Of a DNA stretch of 60,000 nt, positions 34,345-45,457 are shown in pieces (positions within the stretch are counted from its first letter, which is position 1; each line of letters begins with the position of its first letter). Origin of the DNA: Symsagittifera roscoffensis. Lineage: Eukaryota > Xenacoelomorpha > Acoela > Convolutidae. The translations under genes and the position numbers were made by a program. The stretch spans positions 35,159,109-35,219,108 of the forward strand of contig NC_087070.1 of NCBI RefSeq assembly GCF_963678635.1. The letters run 5' to 3'. The notes under the pieces are model-generated. The model made no database searches. It saw only the letters and a program-made list of their open reading frames with translations, and was not told the DNA's origin.

Positions 34345-35045
34345 GATTGGTTATTATTCAATATAACCGTGGCCAAAAAACATCGAAGGTTAATGATTTT
34401 GGTTGGTTTGTCTGTCTGTCTATTAATTAATTAATTAAAAATTGTTGGGTGGGTGACTACTGTAGGGGAAGTGTACTACTCTGCCTTAACGCACCCTACC
34501 CAACCCTGCCCTGCTTTGGAGGAGGGGAGGGCAAGGTAGCCTAGGCATAATTTTTTTTATTGTTTCATACTTTTTGAATTGAATTATTTCCGAGGCCATG
34601 CCCTCAAGGTTATCGGAGACTGATGATTTTTGGGCTCAATTTTAATCGGTTTGTCTGTCAGACTGCCTATTAATTAATTGAAAACTGGTTAATTGGATGA
34701 CTACTGTACGCACTCTACCCTATCCTAGCGCACCCAACCCTGACCTACCCACCTTAACGTACCCTGTCCTACCCTACCCTAAACTAACCTCGCCTAGCCT
34801 ACCCTACCCTTGAACCTCAATTCTTGCACCTTAATGACCGAGGTCATACCCCTAAGATATTGATGGCTATTGTTTTTTTGGTTCAATCTAGTCGGTCTGT
34901 CAGTCGATTAGTTAATTGAAAACCGTTTCGGGCAGGGTACCACCGTACCCTATACTAATCTAACCTAACCTCCCCTACCTAACTTCGCACAAAGGGGAAG
35001 TGTGGGTAGGGTAGTGTAGACTAAGCTAGGCTTAATTTAGGTCAT
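34345..35045. repeat. ~242-bp tandem repeat, three units, with CCTAC clusters
   Basis: A TTTGTCTGTC/TCGGTCTGTC motif recurs at 34411, 34653 and 34896 (spacing 242-243), each time followed by TTAATTAATTGAAAAnnG, a GGnTGACTACTGTA or equivalent block, and a run of degenerate CTAACC/TACCCT words. The words are not a clean telomere repeat. Confidence 0.75.
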
Positions 35046-35630
35046 ACAGCTCTTTTTTTAATGGAGCGAGATCACTGGTCATTTCTGTTTTTGAGTGCAG
35101 ACAGCTTCTTCATTAAGTGAAGGTCAACTGTTTCTGTTTTTGACCCAGAATGCTTTTTCAATGTAAATAGTTTTGAGCGCGTTGATTCTGCGGCATTCAA
35201 TATTGATCAAGGGGTAGACCAAGGGAGGGAAGGATGGTTGAGCAAATCAATTGAAACGAGCTCATTGGTAAATATCTGAGATTTTCAATTGGAGATTTCT
35301 GTTGTTGACCCTGAGTATGAACTGCTGTCTGCAGTTACTGCTAATAATAACGCAAATTCGAAAAAAACCAGACTGCCAATTCAAGCAAGGTCATTACAAT
35401 TTTAGTTCAAAATATAGACTGTCCCTGATATTATATCCTGATCATTCGTCTCAAGCTTTTGTCCAACATAAGTCTCTAATTTGTGATTCTCTAGAAAATT
35501 TCATCAGTAGTAAGCACCAAAAGTGGCCTCCAAGATAGTTGTAAAACCATTTTTTGTCGGCTCGAAAAAAATGACTTAAATTACGCAATGAATCTCATGC
35601 CACGGACGTCTCATACCACGGAGACACAAT
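35046..35630. other. stretch between the tandem repeats and the array
   Basis: A TTTCTGTTTTTGA segment occurs twice (35086, 35130) with ~44-bp spacing. A plus-strand frame at 35302-35538 has no recognised motif. No RasGEF-like exon was found on the minus strand. Confidence 0.35.
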
Positions 35631-35678
35631 AGAAGTCATCCCGTGCCTCATCAAGTGGATCTTTTGCTGTGACATCGA

Positions 35679-35755
35679 GTAAGTTTCATCAACTAATATT
35701 TCCCTGCTTGGATTTTTCAACATTACGGGTTCGAATGGTGCAAATCTTTTTCTAG
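35679..35755 (+). other. candidate 77-bp intron at the left edge of the array
   Basis: A strong donor ATCGA|GTAAGTTTC and a pyrimidine-rich acceptor TCTTTTTCTAG flank 77 bp. Joining across it in the frame of the array repeats gives a serine-rich then lysine-rich peptide (SSSGSFAVTS followed by KNNRKSKKKAVKSVK). This may preserve the original gene structure from which the array arose. Confidence 0.3.
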
Positions 35756-36356
35756 AGAACAATCGTAAAAGCAAGAAGAAAGCTGTTAAATCGGTGAAGC
35801 TGGTGTTGAAAGAAGCGGATTCCTCTGAGGAGGGGTCCATTGCACCAAGAATGCTGCAAGTAACTTCGAGGCATGAGGCAGTGACAGTGGCACAACACGC
35901 TTAATCCAGCGAACCACTTAAAGATATAGAGCTGGAAGCAGACCCAGAGGCGGTGACTATAAATCCAGAGGCACAACAGTCTTCCTCGAGCGCACCACTT
36001 GAAGACAAAGAGCTGGAGGCAGACCAAAAGGCGACCCAGTGACAGTGAATCCAGATGTACAACAGGATACTTCGAGCACACCACTTGAAGACAGAGAGCT
36101 GGAGGCAGACAAAAAGACAGTGAATATGAATCCAGAGGCACGAAAGGCGTTTTTGAGCACACAACTTCAAGACAGAGGGATGGACGCAGAGACGAAACCA
36201 CCAGTCGTCGCAGTGTCCATTTTTCAACAAGAAAGGGCCAAAAAGCACAAAGTCACAATATCAACAAGATCTAAGTCCAAGAAATCCAAAAAGTCCACGA
36301 AAGGGGATAGAGAGGAGGGACAGATGACAGATATCAAATTATTCATTATTCATTGA
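35756..36356 (+). pseudogene. array unit 0, divergent left-edge unit
   Basis: Opens with a unique basic segment (NNRKSKKKAVKSVKLVLKEA, DSSEEGSIAPRMLQVTSRHE) that no other unit has, then passes into AQHA, a stop, and two subrepeats, a second stop near 36042 and a frameshift before the usual third and fourth subrepeats and basic tail (QMTD variant, stop at 36356). It may hold the original 5' end of the amplified gene. Confidence 0.6.
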
Positions 36357-36469
36357 GTCGTTAATCGTTCTGTTTAATTAATTTATTTGAAGATAATCAA
36401 GTTCTTTAAAATTTTTGTATTTAAATTCAACTAAGTTTTTTCATAGAATTGTTTTTGTGTTTCTCAAAG

Positions 36470-36904
36470 ATGTTGGCACAACACGCTTCTTCGACCGCAC
36501 CACTTGAAGATAGAGAGCTGTAAGCAGACCCAGAGGCAGTGTCTGTAAATCCAGAGGCATAACATTCTTCTCCGAGCGCACCACTTGAAGACAAAGAGCT
36601 AGACGCAGACCCAGTGAATCCAGATGTACAACAGGATACTTCGAGCACACCACTTGAAGACAGAGAGCTGGAGGCAGACCAAAAGACAGTGAATATGAAT
36701 CCAGAGGCACGAAAGGCGTTTTTGAGCACACAACTTCAAGACAGAGGGATGGACGCAGAGACGAAACCACCAGTCGTCGCAGTGTCCATTTTTCAACAAG
36801 AAAGGGCCAAAAAGCACAAAGTCACAATATCAACAAGATCTAAGTCCAAGAAATCCAAAAAGTCCACGAAAGAGGATAGAGAGGAGGGACAGATTTCAGA
36901 TTAG
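36470..36904 (+). pseudogene. array unit 1, two nonsense codons
   Basis: Reads MLAQHASSTAPLEDREL then TAA (CTGTAA), with a second stop after NPEA. The downstream half, from LDADPVNPDVQQ to the ISD end, is open and nearly identical to unit 0. Confidence 0.7.
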
Positions 36905-37031
36905 TCAAAATTCATTGAGTCGTTAATCGATCTGTTTATTTAATTTATATGAAGATAATCAAGTTGAATAAAATTTTTGTATTTAAATTCAACTTATTGT
37001 TTTCATAGAATTAATTTTGTGTTTCTCAAAG

Positions 37032-37478
37032 ATGTTGGCACAACACGCTTCTTCGAGCGCACCACTTGAAGATAAAAATCTGGAAGCAGACCTAGAGGCA
37101 GTGACTGTAAATCCAAAGGCACAACAGTCTTCTTCGAGCGCACCACTTGAAGACAAAGAGCTAGAAGCAGATCCAGAGGCAGTGACAGTGAAACCAGATG
37201 TACAACAGGATACTTCGAGCACACCACTTGAAGACAGAGAGCTGGAGGCAGACCAAAAGGCAACGAATATGAATCCAGAGGCACAAAAGGCGTTTTTGAG
37301 CACACCCCTTCAAGACAGAGGAATGGACGCAGAGACGAAATCATCAGTCGTCGCAGTGTCCATTTTTCAACAAGAAAGGGCCAAAAAGCACAAAGTCACA
37401 ATATCAACAAGATCTAAGTCCAAGAAATCCAAAAAGTCCACGAAAGAGGATAGAGAGGAGGGACAGATATCAGATTAG
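37032..37478 (+). CDS. array unit 2, intact 148-residue acidic repeat protein
   Basis: Open from ATG to the ISD stop. Four subrepeats (first APLEDKNLEADLEAVTVNPK) and the tail SKSKKSKKSTKEDREEGQ. No signal peptide, membrane segment or known domain; composition suggests an unstructured, acidic-then-basic protein. It is the first fully open unit from the left. There is no direct evidence of expression. Confidence 0.4.
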   Translation: MLAQHASSSAPLEDKNLEADLEAVTVNPKAQQSSSSAPLEDKELEADPEAVTVKPDVQQDTSSTPLEDRELEADQKATNMNPEAQKAFLSTPLQDRGMDAETKSSVVAVSIFQQERAKKHKVTISTRSKSKKSKKSTKEDREEGQISD

Positions 37479-37605
37479 TCATTTTTCATTGAGTCGTTAA
37501 TCGTTCTGTTTATTTAAATTATTTGAAGATAATCAAGTTGTCTAAAATTTTTGTATTTAAACTCAACTTAGTGTTTTCATAGAATTGTTTTTGTGTTTCT
37601 CAAAG

Positions 37606-38048
37606 ATGTTGGCACAACACGCTTCTTCGAGCGCACCACTTGAAGATAGAGAGCTGTAAGCAGACCCAGAGGCAGTGTCTGTAAATCCAGAGGCATTACA
37701 TTCTTCTCCGAGTGCACCACTTGAAGACAAAGAGCTAGACGCAGACCCAGTGAATCCAGATGTAAAATAGGATACTTCGAGCACACCACTTGAAGACAGA
37801 GAGCTGGAGGCAGACCAAAAGGCAGTGAACAAGAATCCAGAGGCACAAAAGGCGTTTTTGAGCACACCCCTTCAAGACGAGGGATGGACGCAGAGACGAA
37901 ACCATCAGTCGTCGAAGTGTCCATTTTTCAACAAGAAAGGGCTAAAAAGCACAAGGTCACCATATCAACAAGATCTAAGTCCAAAAAATCCAATAAGGCC
38001 AAAAAGTCCACGAAAGATGATAAAGAGGAGGTACAAATATCAGATTAG
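37606..38048 (+). pseudogene. array unit 3, stops and a frameshift
   Basis: Stop at codon 18 (EL then TAA), a second stop where GATGTACAACAG has become GATGTAAAATAG, and a 1-base deletion in the fourth subrepeat (CAAGACGAGGG). Confidence 0.7.
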
Positions 38049-38172
38049 TCATTAACCTTTGAGTCGTTACTCTTTCTGTTTATTTAATTTAAGTGAAGAT
38101 AAACTTGTCTAAAATTTTTGTAATTTAATTCAACTTATTGTTTTCATAGAAATGTTTTTGTGTTTCTCAAAG

Positions 38173-38590
38173 ATATTGGCACAACAAGCTTCTTCGAGCG
38201 CACCACTTGAAGATAAAGAGCTGAAAGCAGACCCAGAGGCAGTGACTGTAAATCCAAAAACACATCAGTCTTCTTCGAGCGCACCAATTAAAGACAAAGA
38301 GCTAGAAGCAGATCCAGAGGCAGTGACAGTGAAACCAGATGTACATCAGGATACTTCGAGCACACCACTTGAAGACAGAGAGCTGGAGGCAGACCAAAAG
38401 GCAACGAATATTAATCCAGAGGCACAAAAGGCGTTTTTGAGCACACCCCTTCAAGACAGGGATGGACGCAGAGACGAAACCATCAGTCGTCGCAGTGTCC
38501 ATTTTTCAACAAGAAAGGGCCAAAAAGCACAAGGTCACCATATCAACAAGATCTAAGTCCAAGAAGTCCAAAAAGGCCAAAACAGATTAG
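38173..38590 (+). pseudogene. array unit 4, start codon lost and tail truncated
   Basis: The start ATG is ATA, the fourth subrepeat has a 2-base deletion (CAAGACAGGGATGG) and the basic tail is shortened by an internal deletion just before CAGATTAG. Confidence 0.7.
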
Positions 38591-38715
38591 TCATTAATCA
38601 TTGAGTCGTTAATCTTTCTGTTTATTTAATTTAGGTGAAGATAACCAAGTTGTCTAAAATTTTTATAATTTAATTCAACTTATTGTTTTCATAGAATTGT
38701 TTGTGTTTCTCAAAG

Positions 38716-39138
38716 ATGTTGGCACAACACGCTTCTTCGAGCGCACCACTTGAAGATAAAGAGCTGGAAGCAGATCCAGAGGCAGTGACTGTAAATCCAG
38801 AGGCACAACAGTCTTCTTCGAGCGCACCACTTGAAGACAAAGAGCTAGACGCAGACCCAGAGGCAGTGACAGTGAATCCAGATGTACAACAGGATACTTC
38901 GAGCACCCCCTTGAAGACAGAGCTGGAGGCAGACCAAAAGGCAACGAATATGAATCCAGCGGCACAAAAGGAGTTTTTGAGCACTACTCTTCAAGACAGA
39001 GGGATGGACGCAGAGACGAAACCATCAGTAGTCGCAGTGTCCATTTTTCAACAAGAAAGAGCCAAAAAGCACAAGGTCACCATATCAACAAAATCCAAGT
39101 CCAAGAAGTCCAAAAAATCCGCGAAAGAGGATAGATAG
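38716..39138 (+). CDS. array unit 5, open, with compensated frameshift (140 residues)
   Basis: Open from ATG to TAG inside the tail (SAKEDR). In the third subrepeat a 1-base and a 2-base deletion cancel, changing PLEDRELEAD to PLKTELEAD without losing the frame. The terminal GRQISD part is lost. Confidence 0.4.
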   Translation: MLAQHASSSAPLEDKELEADPEAVTVNPEAQQSSSSAPLEDKELDADPEAVTVNPDVQQDTSSTPLKTELEADQKATNMNPAAQKEFLSTTLQDRGMDAETKPSVVAVSIFQQERAKKHKVTISTKSKSKKSKKSAKEDR

Positions 39139-39286
39139 GAGCGACGGATATCAGATTAGTCATTAATCATTGAGTCGTTAATCTTTCTGTTTATTTAATT
39201 TAAGTGAAGATAATCAAGTTGTCTAAAATTTTTATAATTTTATTCAACTTAGTGTTTTCGTAGAATTGTTTTTGTGTTTCTCAAAG

Positions 39287-39731
39287 ATGTTGGCACAACA
39301 CGCTTCTTCGAGCGCACCACTTGAAGATAAAGAGCTGGAAGCAGACCCAGAGGCAGTGACTGTAAATCCAAAGGCACAACAGTCTTCTTCGAGCGCACCA
39401 CTTGAAGACAAAGAGCTAGAAGCAGATCCAGAGGCGGTGACAGTGAAACCAGATGTACAACAGGGTACTTTGAGCACACCAATTGAAGACAGAGCTGGAG
39501 GCAGACCAAAAGGCAACGAATATGAATCCAGCGGCACAAAAGGAGTTTTTGAGCACACCTCTTCAAGACAGAGGGATGGACGCAGAGACGAAACCATCAG
39601 TAGTCGCAGTGTCCATTTTTCAACAAGAAAGGGCCAAAAAGCACAAGGTCACCATATCAACAAGATCCAAGTCCAAGAAGTCCAAAAAATCCACGAAAGA
39701 GGATAAATAGGAGCGACGGATATCAGATTAG
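39287..39731 (+). pseudogene. array unit 6, 2-base deletion, alternative C-terminus
   Basis: GACAGAGAGCTG has become GACAGAGCTG, so after EDR the frame changes to AGGRPKGNEYESSGTKG and stays open to about 39706 (…IHERG). Confidence 0.65.
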
Positions 39732-39858
39732 TCATTAATCATTGAGTCGTTAATCTTTCTGTTTATTTAATTTAAGTGAAGATAATCAAGTTGTCTAAAA
39801 TTTTTATAATTTCATTCAACTTAGTGTTTTCGTAGAATTGTTTTTGTGTTTCTCAAAG

Positions 39859-40303
39859 ATGTTGACACAACACGCTTCTTCGAGCGCACCACTTGAAGAT
39901 AAAGAGCTGGAAGCAGACCCAGAGGCAGTGACTGTAAATCCAAAGGCACAACAGTCTTCTTCGAGCGCACCACTTGAAGACAAAGAGCTAGAAGCAGATC
40001 CAGAGGCGGTGACAGTAAGACCAGATGTACAACAGGATACTTCGAGCACACCACTTGAAGACAGAGCTGGAGGCAGACCAAAAGGCAACGAATATGAATC
40101 CAGAGGCACAAAAGGCGTTTTTGTGCACACCCCTTCAAGACAGAGGGATGGACGCAGAGACGAAACCATCAGTCGTCGCAGTGTCCATTTTACAACAAGA
40201 AAGGGCCAAAAAGCACAAGGTCACCATATCAACAAGATCTGAGTCCAAGAAGTCCAAAAAGTCCACGAAAGAGGATAGAGAGAAGCGACAGATATCAGAT
40301 TAG
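39859..40303 (+). pseudogene. array unit 7, 2-base deletion, alternative C-terminus
   Basis: Starts MLTQHASSS. Same 2-base deletion as unit 6; the shifted frame ends at GHHINKI (stop at 40242). The original frame from there to 40303 is otherwise intact. Confidence 0.65.
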
Positions 40304-40430
40304 TCATTAATAATTGAGTCGTTAATCTTTCTGTTTATTTAATTTAAGTGAAGATAACCAAGTTGTCTAAAATTTTTGTAGTTTAATTCAACTTATTGTT
40401 TTCAAAGAATTGTTTTTGTGTTTCTCAAAG

Positions 40431-40870
40431 ATGTTGGCACAACATGCTTCTTCGAGCGCACCACTTGAAGATAAAGAGCTGGAAGCAGACCCAGAGGCAG
40501 TGACTGTAAATCCAAAGGCACAACAGTCTTCTTCGAGCGCACCACTTGAAGACAAAGAGCTAGACTCAGACCCAGAGGCATTGAATCCAGATGTACAACA
40601 GGATACTTCGAGCACACCACTTGAAAACAGAGGGCTGGAGGCAGACCAAAAGGCAACGAATATGAATCCAGAGGCACAAAAGGCGTTATGAGCACACCCC
40701 TTCAAGACAGAGGGATGGACGCAGAGACGAAACCATCAGTCGTCGCAGTGTCCATTTTTCAACAAGAAAAGGCAAAAAAGCACAAGGTCACCATATCAAC
40801 AAGATCTAAGTCCAAGAAATCCAAAAAGTCCACGAAAGAGGATAGAGAGAAGCGACAGATATCAGATTAG
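40431..40870 (+). pseudogene. array unit 8, frameshift in the fourth subrepeat
   Basis: Open for 86 codons to NPEAQKAL, where GCGTTTTTGAGC has become GCGTTATGAGC and a TGA follows. The rest of the unit is open in the original frame. Confidence 0.65.
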
Positions 40871-40995
40871 TCATTAATAATTGAGTCGTTAATCTTTCTG
40901 TTTATTTAATTTAAGTGAAGATAATCAAGTTGTCGATAATTTTTATAATTTAATTCAACTAAGTGTTTTCATAGAATTGTTTTTGTTTCTCAAAG

Positions 40996-41448
40996 ATGTT
41001 GGCACAACACGCTTCTTCGAGCGCACCACTTGAAGATAAAGAGCTGGAAGCAGACCCAGAGGCAGTGACTGTAAATCCAGAGGCACAACAGTCTTCTTCG
41101 AGCGCACCACTTGAAGACAAAGAGCTAGACGCAGACCCAGAGGCAGTGACAGTGAATCCAGATGTACAACAGGATACTTCGAGCACCCCCTTGAAGACAG
41201 AGCTGGAGGCAGACCAAAAGGCAACGAATATGAATCCAGAGGCACGAAAGGCGTTTCTGAGAACACCCCTTCAAGGCAGAGGGATGGACGCAGAGACGAA
41301 ACCATCAGTCGTCGCAGTGTCCATTTTTCAACAAGAAAGGGCCAAAAAGCACAAGGTCACCATAACAACAAGATCTTAGTCCAAGAAATCCAGAAAAGCC
41401 AAAAAGTCCACGAAAGATGATAGAGAGATGGGACAAATATCAGATTAG
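40996..41448 (+). CDS. array unit 9, open but cut short in the tail (127 residues)
   Basis: Carries the same compensated PLKTELEAD change as unit 5. A nonsense change in the tail (AGATCTTAG for AGATCTAAG) ends the frame at 41379. Relation to unit 5 shows that the compensated variant was copied. Confidence 0.35.
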
Positions 41449-41575
41449 TCATTAATCATTGAGTCGTTAATCTTTCTGTTCATTTTATTTAAGTGAAGGT
41501 AATCAAGTTGTCTAAAATTTTTGTTATTTAATTCAATTTAGTGTTTTCATAGAATCGTTTTTGTGTTTCTCGAAG

Positions 41576-42024
41576 ATGTTGGCACAACACGCTTCTTCGA
41601 GCGCACCACTTGAAGATATAGAGCTGGAAGCAGACCCAGAGACAGTGACTGTAAATCCAGAGGGGCAACGGTCTTCTTCGAGCGCACCACTTGAAGACAA
41701 AGAGCTAGACGCAGACCCAGAGGCAGTGAATCCAGATGTACAACATGATACTTCGAGCACACAACTTGAAGACAGAGAACTGGAGGCAGATCAAAAGGCA
41801 GTGAAATGAATCCAGAGGCACAAAAGGCGTTTTTGAGCACACCCCTTCAAGATAGAGTGATGGACGCAGAGACGAAACCATCAGTCGTCGAAGTGTCCAT
41901 TTTTCAACAAGAAGTGGCTAAAAAGCACAAGGTCACCATTTCAACAAGATCTAAGTCCAAGAAATCCATAAGAGCCAAAAAGTCCAGGAAAGATGATAGA
42001 GAGATGGGACAAATATCAGATTAG
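41576..42024 (+). pseudogene. array unit 10, 1-base deletion before the fourth subrepeat
   Basis: GTGAATATGAATCC has become GTGAAATGAATCC, so the frame ends QKAVK then TGA after 77 codons. The overlapping ATG of AAATGAATCC reopens the original frame to 42024. Confidence 0.7.
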
Positions 42025-42151
42025 TCATTATTCATTGAGTCGTTAATCTTTCTGTTTATTTAATTTATGTGAAGATAATCAAGTTGTCTAAAATTTTTGT
42101 ATTTTAATTTAACTTAGTGTTTTCAGAGAATTGTTTTTGTGTTTCTCAAAG

Positions 42152-42587
42152 ATGTTGGCACAACACACTTCGAGCGCAACAATTGAAGACAGAGAGCTGT
42201 AAGCAGACCCAGAGGCAGTGTCTATAAATCCAGAGGCATAACATTCTTCTTCGAGCGCACCACTTGAAGACAAAGAGCTAGACTCAGACCCAGAGGCAGT
42301 GAATCCAGATGTACAACAGGATACTTCGAGCACACCACTTGAAGACAGAGCTGGAGGCAGACCAAAAGGCAGTGAATATGAATCCAGAGGCACAAAAGGC
42401 GTTTTAGAGCACACTCCTTCAAGGCAGGGGGATGGACGCAGAGACGAAACCATCAGTCTTCGAAGCGTCCATTTTTCAACAAGAAAGAGCCAAAAAGCAC
42501 AAGGTCACCATATCAACAAGATCTAAGTCCAAGAAGGCCAAAAAGTCCACGAAAGAGAATAGAGAGGAGCGACAGATATCAGATTAG
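42152..42587 (+). pseudogene. array unit 11, two stops and the 2-base deletion
   Basis: Has the EL-TAA stop, the NPEA-TAA stop and the RELEAD 2-base deletion. The first subrepeat is also short (HTSSATIEDREL). Confidence 0.7.
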
Positions 42588-42714
42588 TCATTATTCAATG
42601 AGCCGTTAATCTTTCTGTTTATTTAATTTAAAGGAATATAATCAAGTTGTCTAAAATTTTTGTAATTTAATTCAACTTAGTGTTTTCATAGAATTGTTTT
42701 TGTGTTTCTCAAAG

Positions 42715-43118
42715 ATGTTGGCACAACAGGCTTCTTCGAGCGCACCACTTGAAGATATAGTGCTGGAAGCAGACCCAGAGACAGTGACTGTAAATCCAGA
42801 GGCATAACATTCTTCTTCGAGCGCACCACTTGAAGACAAAGAGCTAGACGCAGACCCAGAGGCAGTGAATCCAGATGTACAACAGGATACTTCGAGATTA
42901 CCAATTGAAGACAGAGCTGGAGGCACGACAAAAGGCAGTGAACATGAATCCAGAGGCACAAAAAGCCGAAACCATCGGTCGTCGAAGTGTCCATTTTTCA
43001 ACAAGAAGTGGCTAAAAAGCACAAGGTCACCATATCAACAAGATCTAAGTCCAAGAAATCCAAAAAAGCCAAAAAGTCCACGAAAGATGATAGAGAGATG
43101 GGACAAATATCAGATTAG
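42715..43118 (+). pseudogene. array unit 12, stop and internal deletion
   Basis: NPEA-TAA stop. The fourth subrepeat has lost about 40 bp (AAAAAGCCGAAACCATCGG), which accounts for the short 531-bp spacing to the next unit. Confidence 0.7.
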
Positions 43119-43245
43119 TCATTATTCATTGAGTCGTTAATCTTTCTGTTTATTTAATTTATGTGAAGATAATCAAGTTGTTTAAAATTTTTGTATTTTA
43201 ATTCAACTTACTGTTTTCAGAGAATTGTTTTTGTGTTTCTCAAAG

Positions 43246-44168
43246 ATGTTGGCACAACACACTTCTTCTAGCGCACCACTTGAAGATATAGAGCTGCAAG
43301 CAGACCCAGAGTCAGTGACTGTAAATCCAGAGGCACAACAGTCTTCTTCGAGCGCACCACTTGAAGACAAAGAGCTAGACGCAGACCCAGAGGCAGTGAA
43401 TCCAGATGTACAACAGGATACTTCGAGCACACAACTTGAAGACAGAGAGCTGAAGGCAGACCCAGAGGCCAGGTCTGTAAAACGAGAGGCATAACATTCT
43501 TCTTCGAGCGCACCACTTGAAGACAAAGAGCTAGACTCAGACCCAGAGGTAGTGACAGTGAATCCAGAGGCACAACAGTCTTCTTCGAGCGCACCACTTG
43601 AAGACAAAGAGCTAGACGCAGACCCAGAGGCAGTGAATCCAGATGTACAACAGGATACTTCGAGCACACAACTTGAAGACAGAGAGCTGAAGGCAGACCC
43701 AGAGGCCAGGTCTGTAAAACGAGAGGCATAACATTCTTCTTCGAGCGCACCACTTGAAGACAAAGAGCTAGACTCAGACCCAGAGTCAGTGACTGTAAAT
43801 CCAGAGGCACAACAGTCTTCTTCGAGCGCACCACTTGAAGACAAAGAGCTAGACGCAGACCCAGAGGCAGTGAATCCAGATGTACAACAGGATACTTCGA
43901 GCACACCACTTGAAGACAGAGAGCTGGAGGCAGACCAAAAGGCAGTGAAATGAATCCAGAGGCACAAAAGGCGTTTTTGAGCACACCCCTTCAAGATAGA
44001 GGGATGGACGCAGAGACGAAACCATCAGTCGTCGAAGTGTCCATTTTTCAACAAGAAAGGGCTAAAAAGCACAAGGTCACCATATCAACAAGATCTAAGT
44101 CCAAGAAATCCAAAAAGACCAAAAAGTCCACGAAAGATGATAGACAGGAGGGACAAATATTAGATTAG
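43246..44168 (+). pseudogene. array unit 13, expanded unit with internal triplication
   Basis: At 1,050 bp spacing it is nearly twice the usual length. A 237-bp block containing three subrepeats and ending SVKREA-TAA is repeated (stops at about 43494 and 43731). The minus strand of this block is open for over 260 codons, a product of repeat periodicity. Confidence 0.75.
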
Positions 44169-44295
44169 TCATTAATCATTGAGTCGTTAATCTTTCTGTT
44201 CATTTAAATTACGCGAAGATAATCAAGTTGTCTAAAATTTTTGTAAATTAATTCAGCTTAGTGTTTTCATAGAATTGTTTTCGTGTTTCTCATAG

Positions 44296-44750
44296 ATGTT
44301 GACACAACACGCTTCTTCGAGCACACCACTTGAAGATATAGAGCTGGAAGCAGACCCAGAGGCAGTGACTGTAAATCCAGAGGCACAACAGTCTTCTTCG
44401 AGCTCACCACTTGAAGACAAAGAGCTAGACGCAGACCCAGATGCAGTGACAGTGAATCCAGATGTACAAAATAATACTTCGAGCACACCACTTGAAGACA
44501 GAGAGCTGGAGGCAGACCAAAAGGCAGTGAAATGAATCCAGAGGCACAAAAGGCGTTTTTGAGCACACCCCTTCAAGATAGAGGGATGGACGCAGAGACG
44601 AAACCATCAGTCGTCGAAGTGTCCATTTTTCAACAAGAAAGGGCTAAAAAGCACAAGGTCACCATATCAACAAGATCTAAGTCCAAGAAATCCAAAAAGA
44701 CCAAAAAGTCCACGAAAGATGATAGACAGGAGGGACAAATATTAGATTAG
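44296..44750 (+). pseudogene. array unit 14, 1-base deletion (QKAVK stop)
   Basis: Starts MLTQHASSSTPLEDIEL. Ends at 44535 through the AAATGAATCC deletion. Nearly identical to units 15 and 17, including the PDVQNNTSS variant. Confidence 0.7.
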
Positions 44751-44877
44751 TCATTAATCATTGAGTCGTTAATCTTTCTGTTCATTTAAATTACGCGAAG
44801 ATAATCAAGTTGTCTAAAATTTTTGTAAATTAATTCAGCTTAGTGTTTTCATAGAATTGTTTTCGTGTTTCTCATAG

Positions 44878-45330
44878 ATGTTGACACAACACGCTTCTTC
44901 GAGCACACCACTTGAAGATATAGAGCTGGAAGCAGACCCAGAGGCAGTGACTGTAAATCCAGAGGCACAACAGTCTTCTTCGAGCTCACCACTTGAAGAC
45001 AAAGAGCTAGACGCAGACCCAGATGCAGTGACAGTGAATCCAGATGTACAAAATAATACTTCGAGCACACTACTTGAAGACAGAGCTGGAGGCAGACCAA
45101 AAGGCAGTGAAATGAATCGAGAGGCACAAAAGGCGTTTTTGAGCACACCCCTTCAAGATAGAGGGATGGACGCAGAGACGAAACCATCAGTCGTCGCAGT
45201 GTCTATTTTTCAACAAGAAAGGGCCAAAAAGCACAAAGTCACAATATCAACAAGATCTAAGTCCAAGAAATCCAAAAAAGCCAAAAAGTCCACGAAAGAT
45301 GATAGAGAGATGGGACAAATATCAGATTAG
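44878..45330 (+). CDS. array unit 15, open through two mutually compensating deletions (150 residues)
   Basis: Carries both the 2-base deletion (EDRAGGRPKGSE) and the 1-base deletion (GTGAAATGAATCG). Their sum is three bases, so after nine altered residues the frame returns to MNREAQKAFLSTPLQ and runs to the ISD stop. Other units carry one of the two lesions and are broken. Confidence 0.4.
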   Translation: MLTQHASSSTPLEDIELEADPEAVTVNPEAQQSSSSSPLEDKELDADPDAVTVNPDVQNNTSSTLLEDRAGGRPKGSEMNREAQKAFLSTPLQDRGMDAETKPSVVAVSIFQQERAKKHKVTISTRSKSKKSKKAKKSTKDDREMGQISD

Positions 45331-45457
45331 TCATTATTCATTGAGTCGTTAATCTTTCTGTTTATTTAATTTATGTGAAGATAATCAAGTTGTTTAAAAT
45401 TTTTGTATTTTAATTCAACTTACTGTTTTCAGAGAATTGTTTTTGTGTTTCTCAAAG

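Noticed and set aside
34730-35010. Telomere-like CCCTA repeats
   Set aside because: Words are mixed (TACCCT, CTAACC, CCTAGC) and belong to a 242-bp tandem unit; not a telomeric run.
43203-43994. Minus-strand frame of 263 codons in the array
   Set aside because: It lies opposite the triplicated unit 13 and owes its length to repeat periodicity; the same short peptide recurs in every unit.
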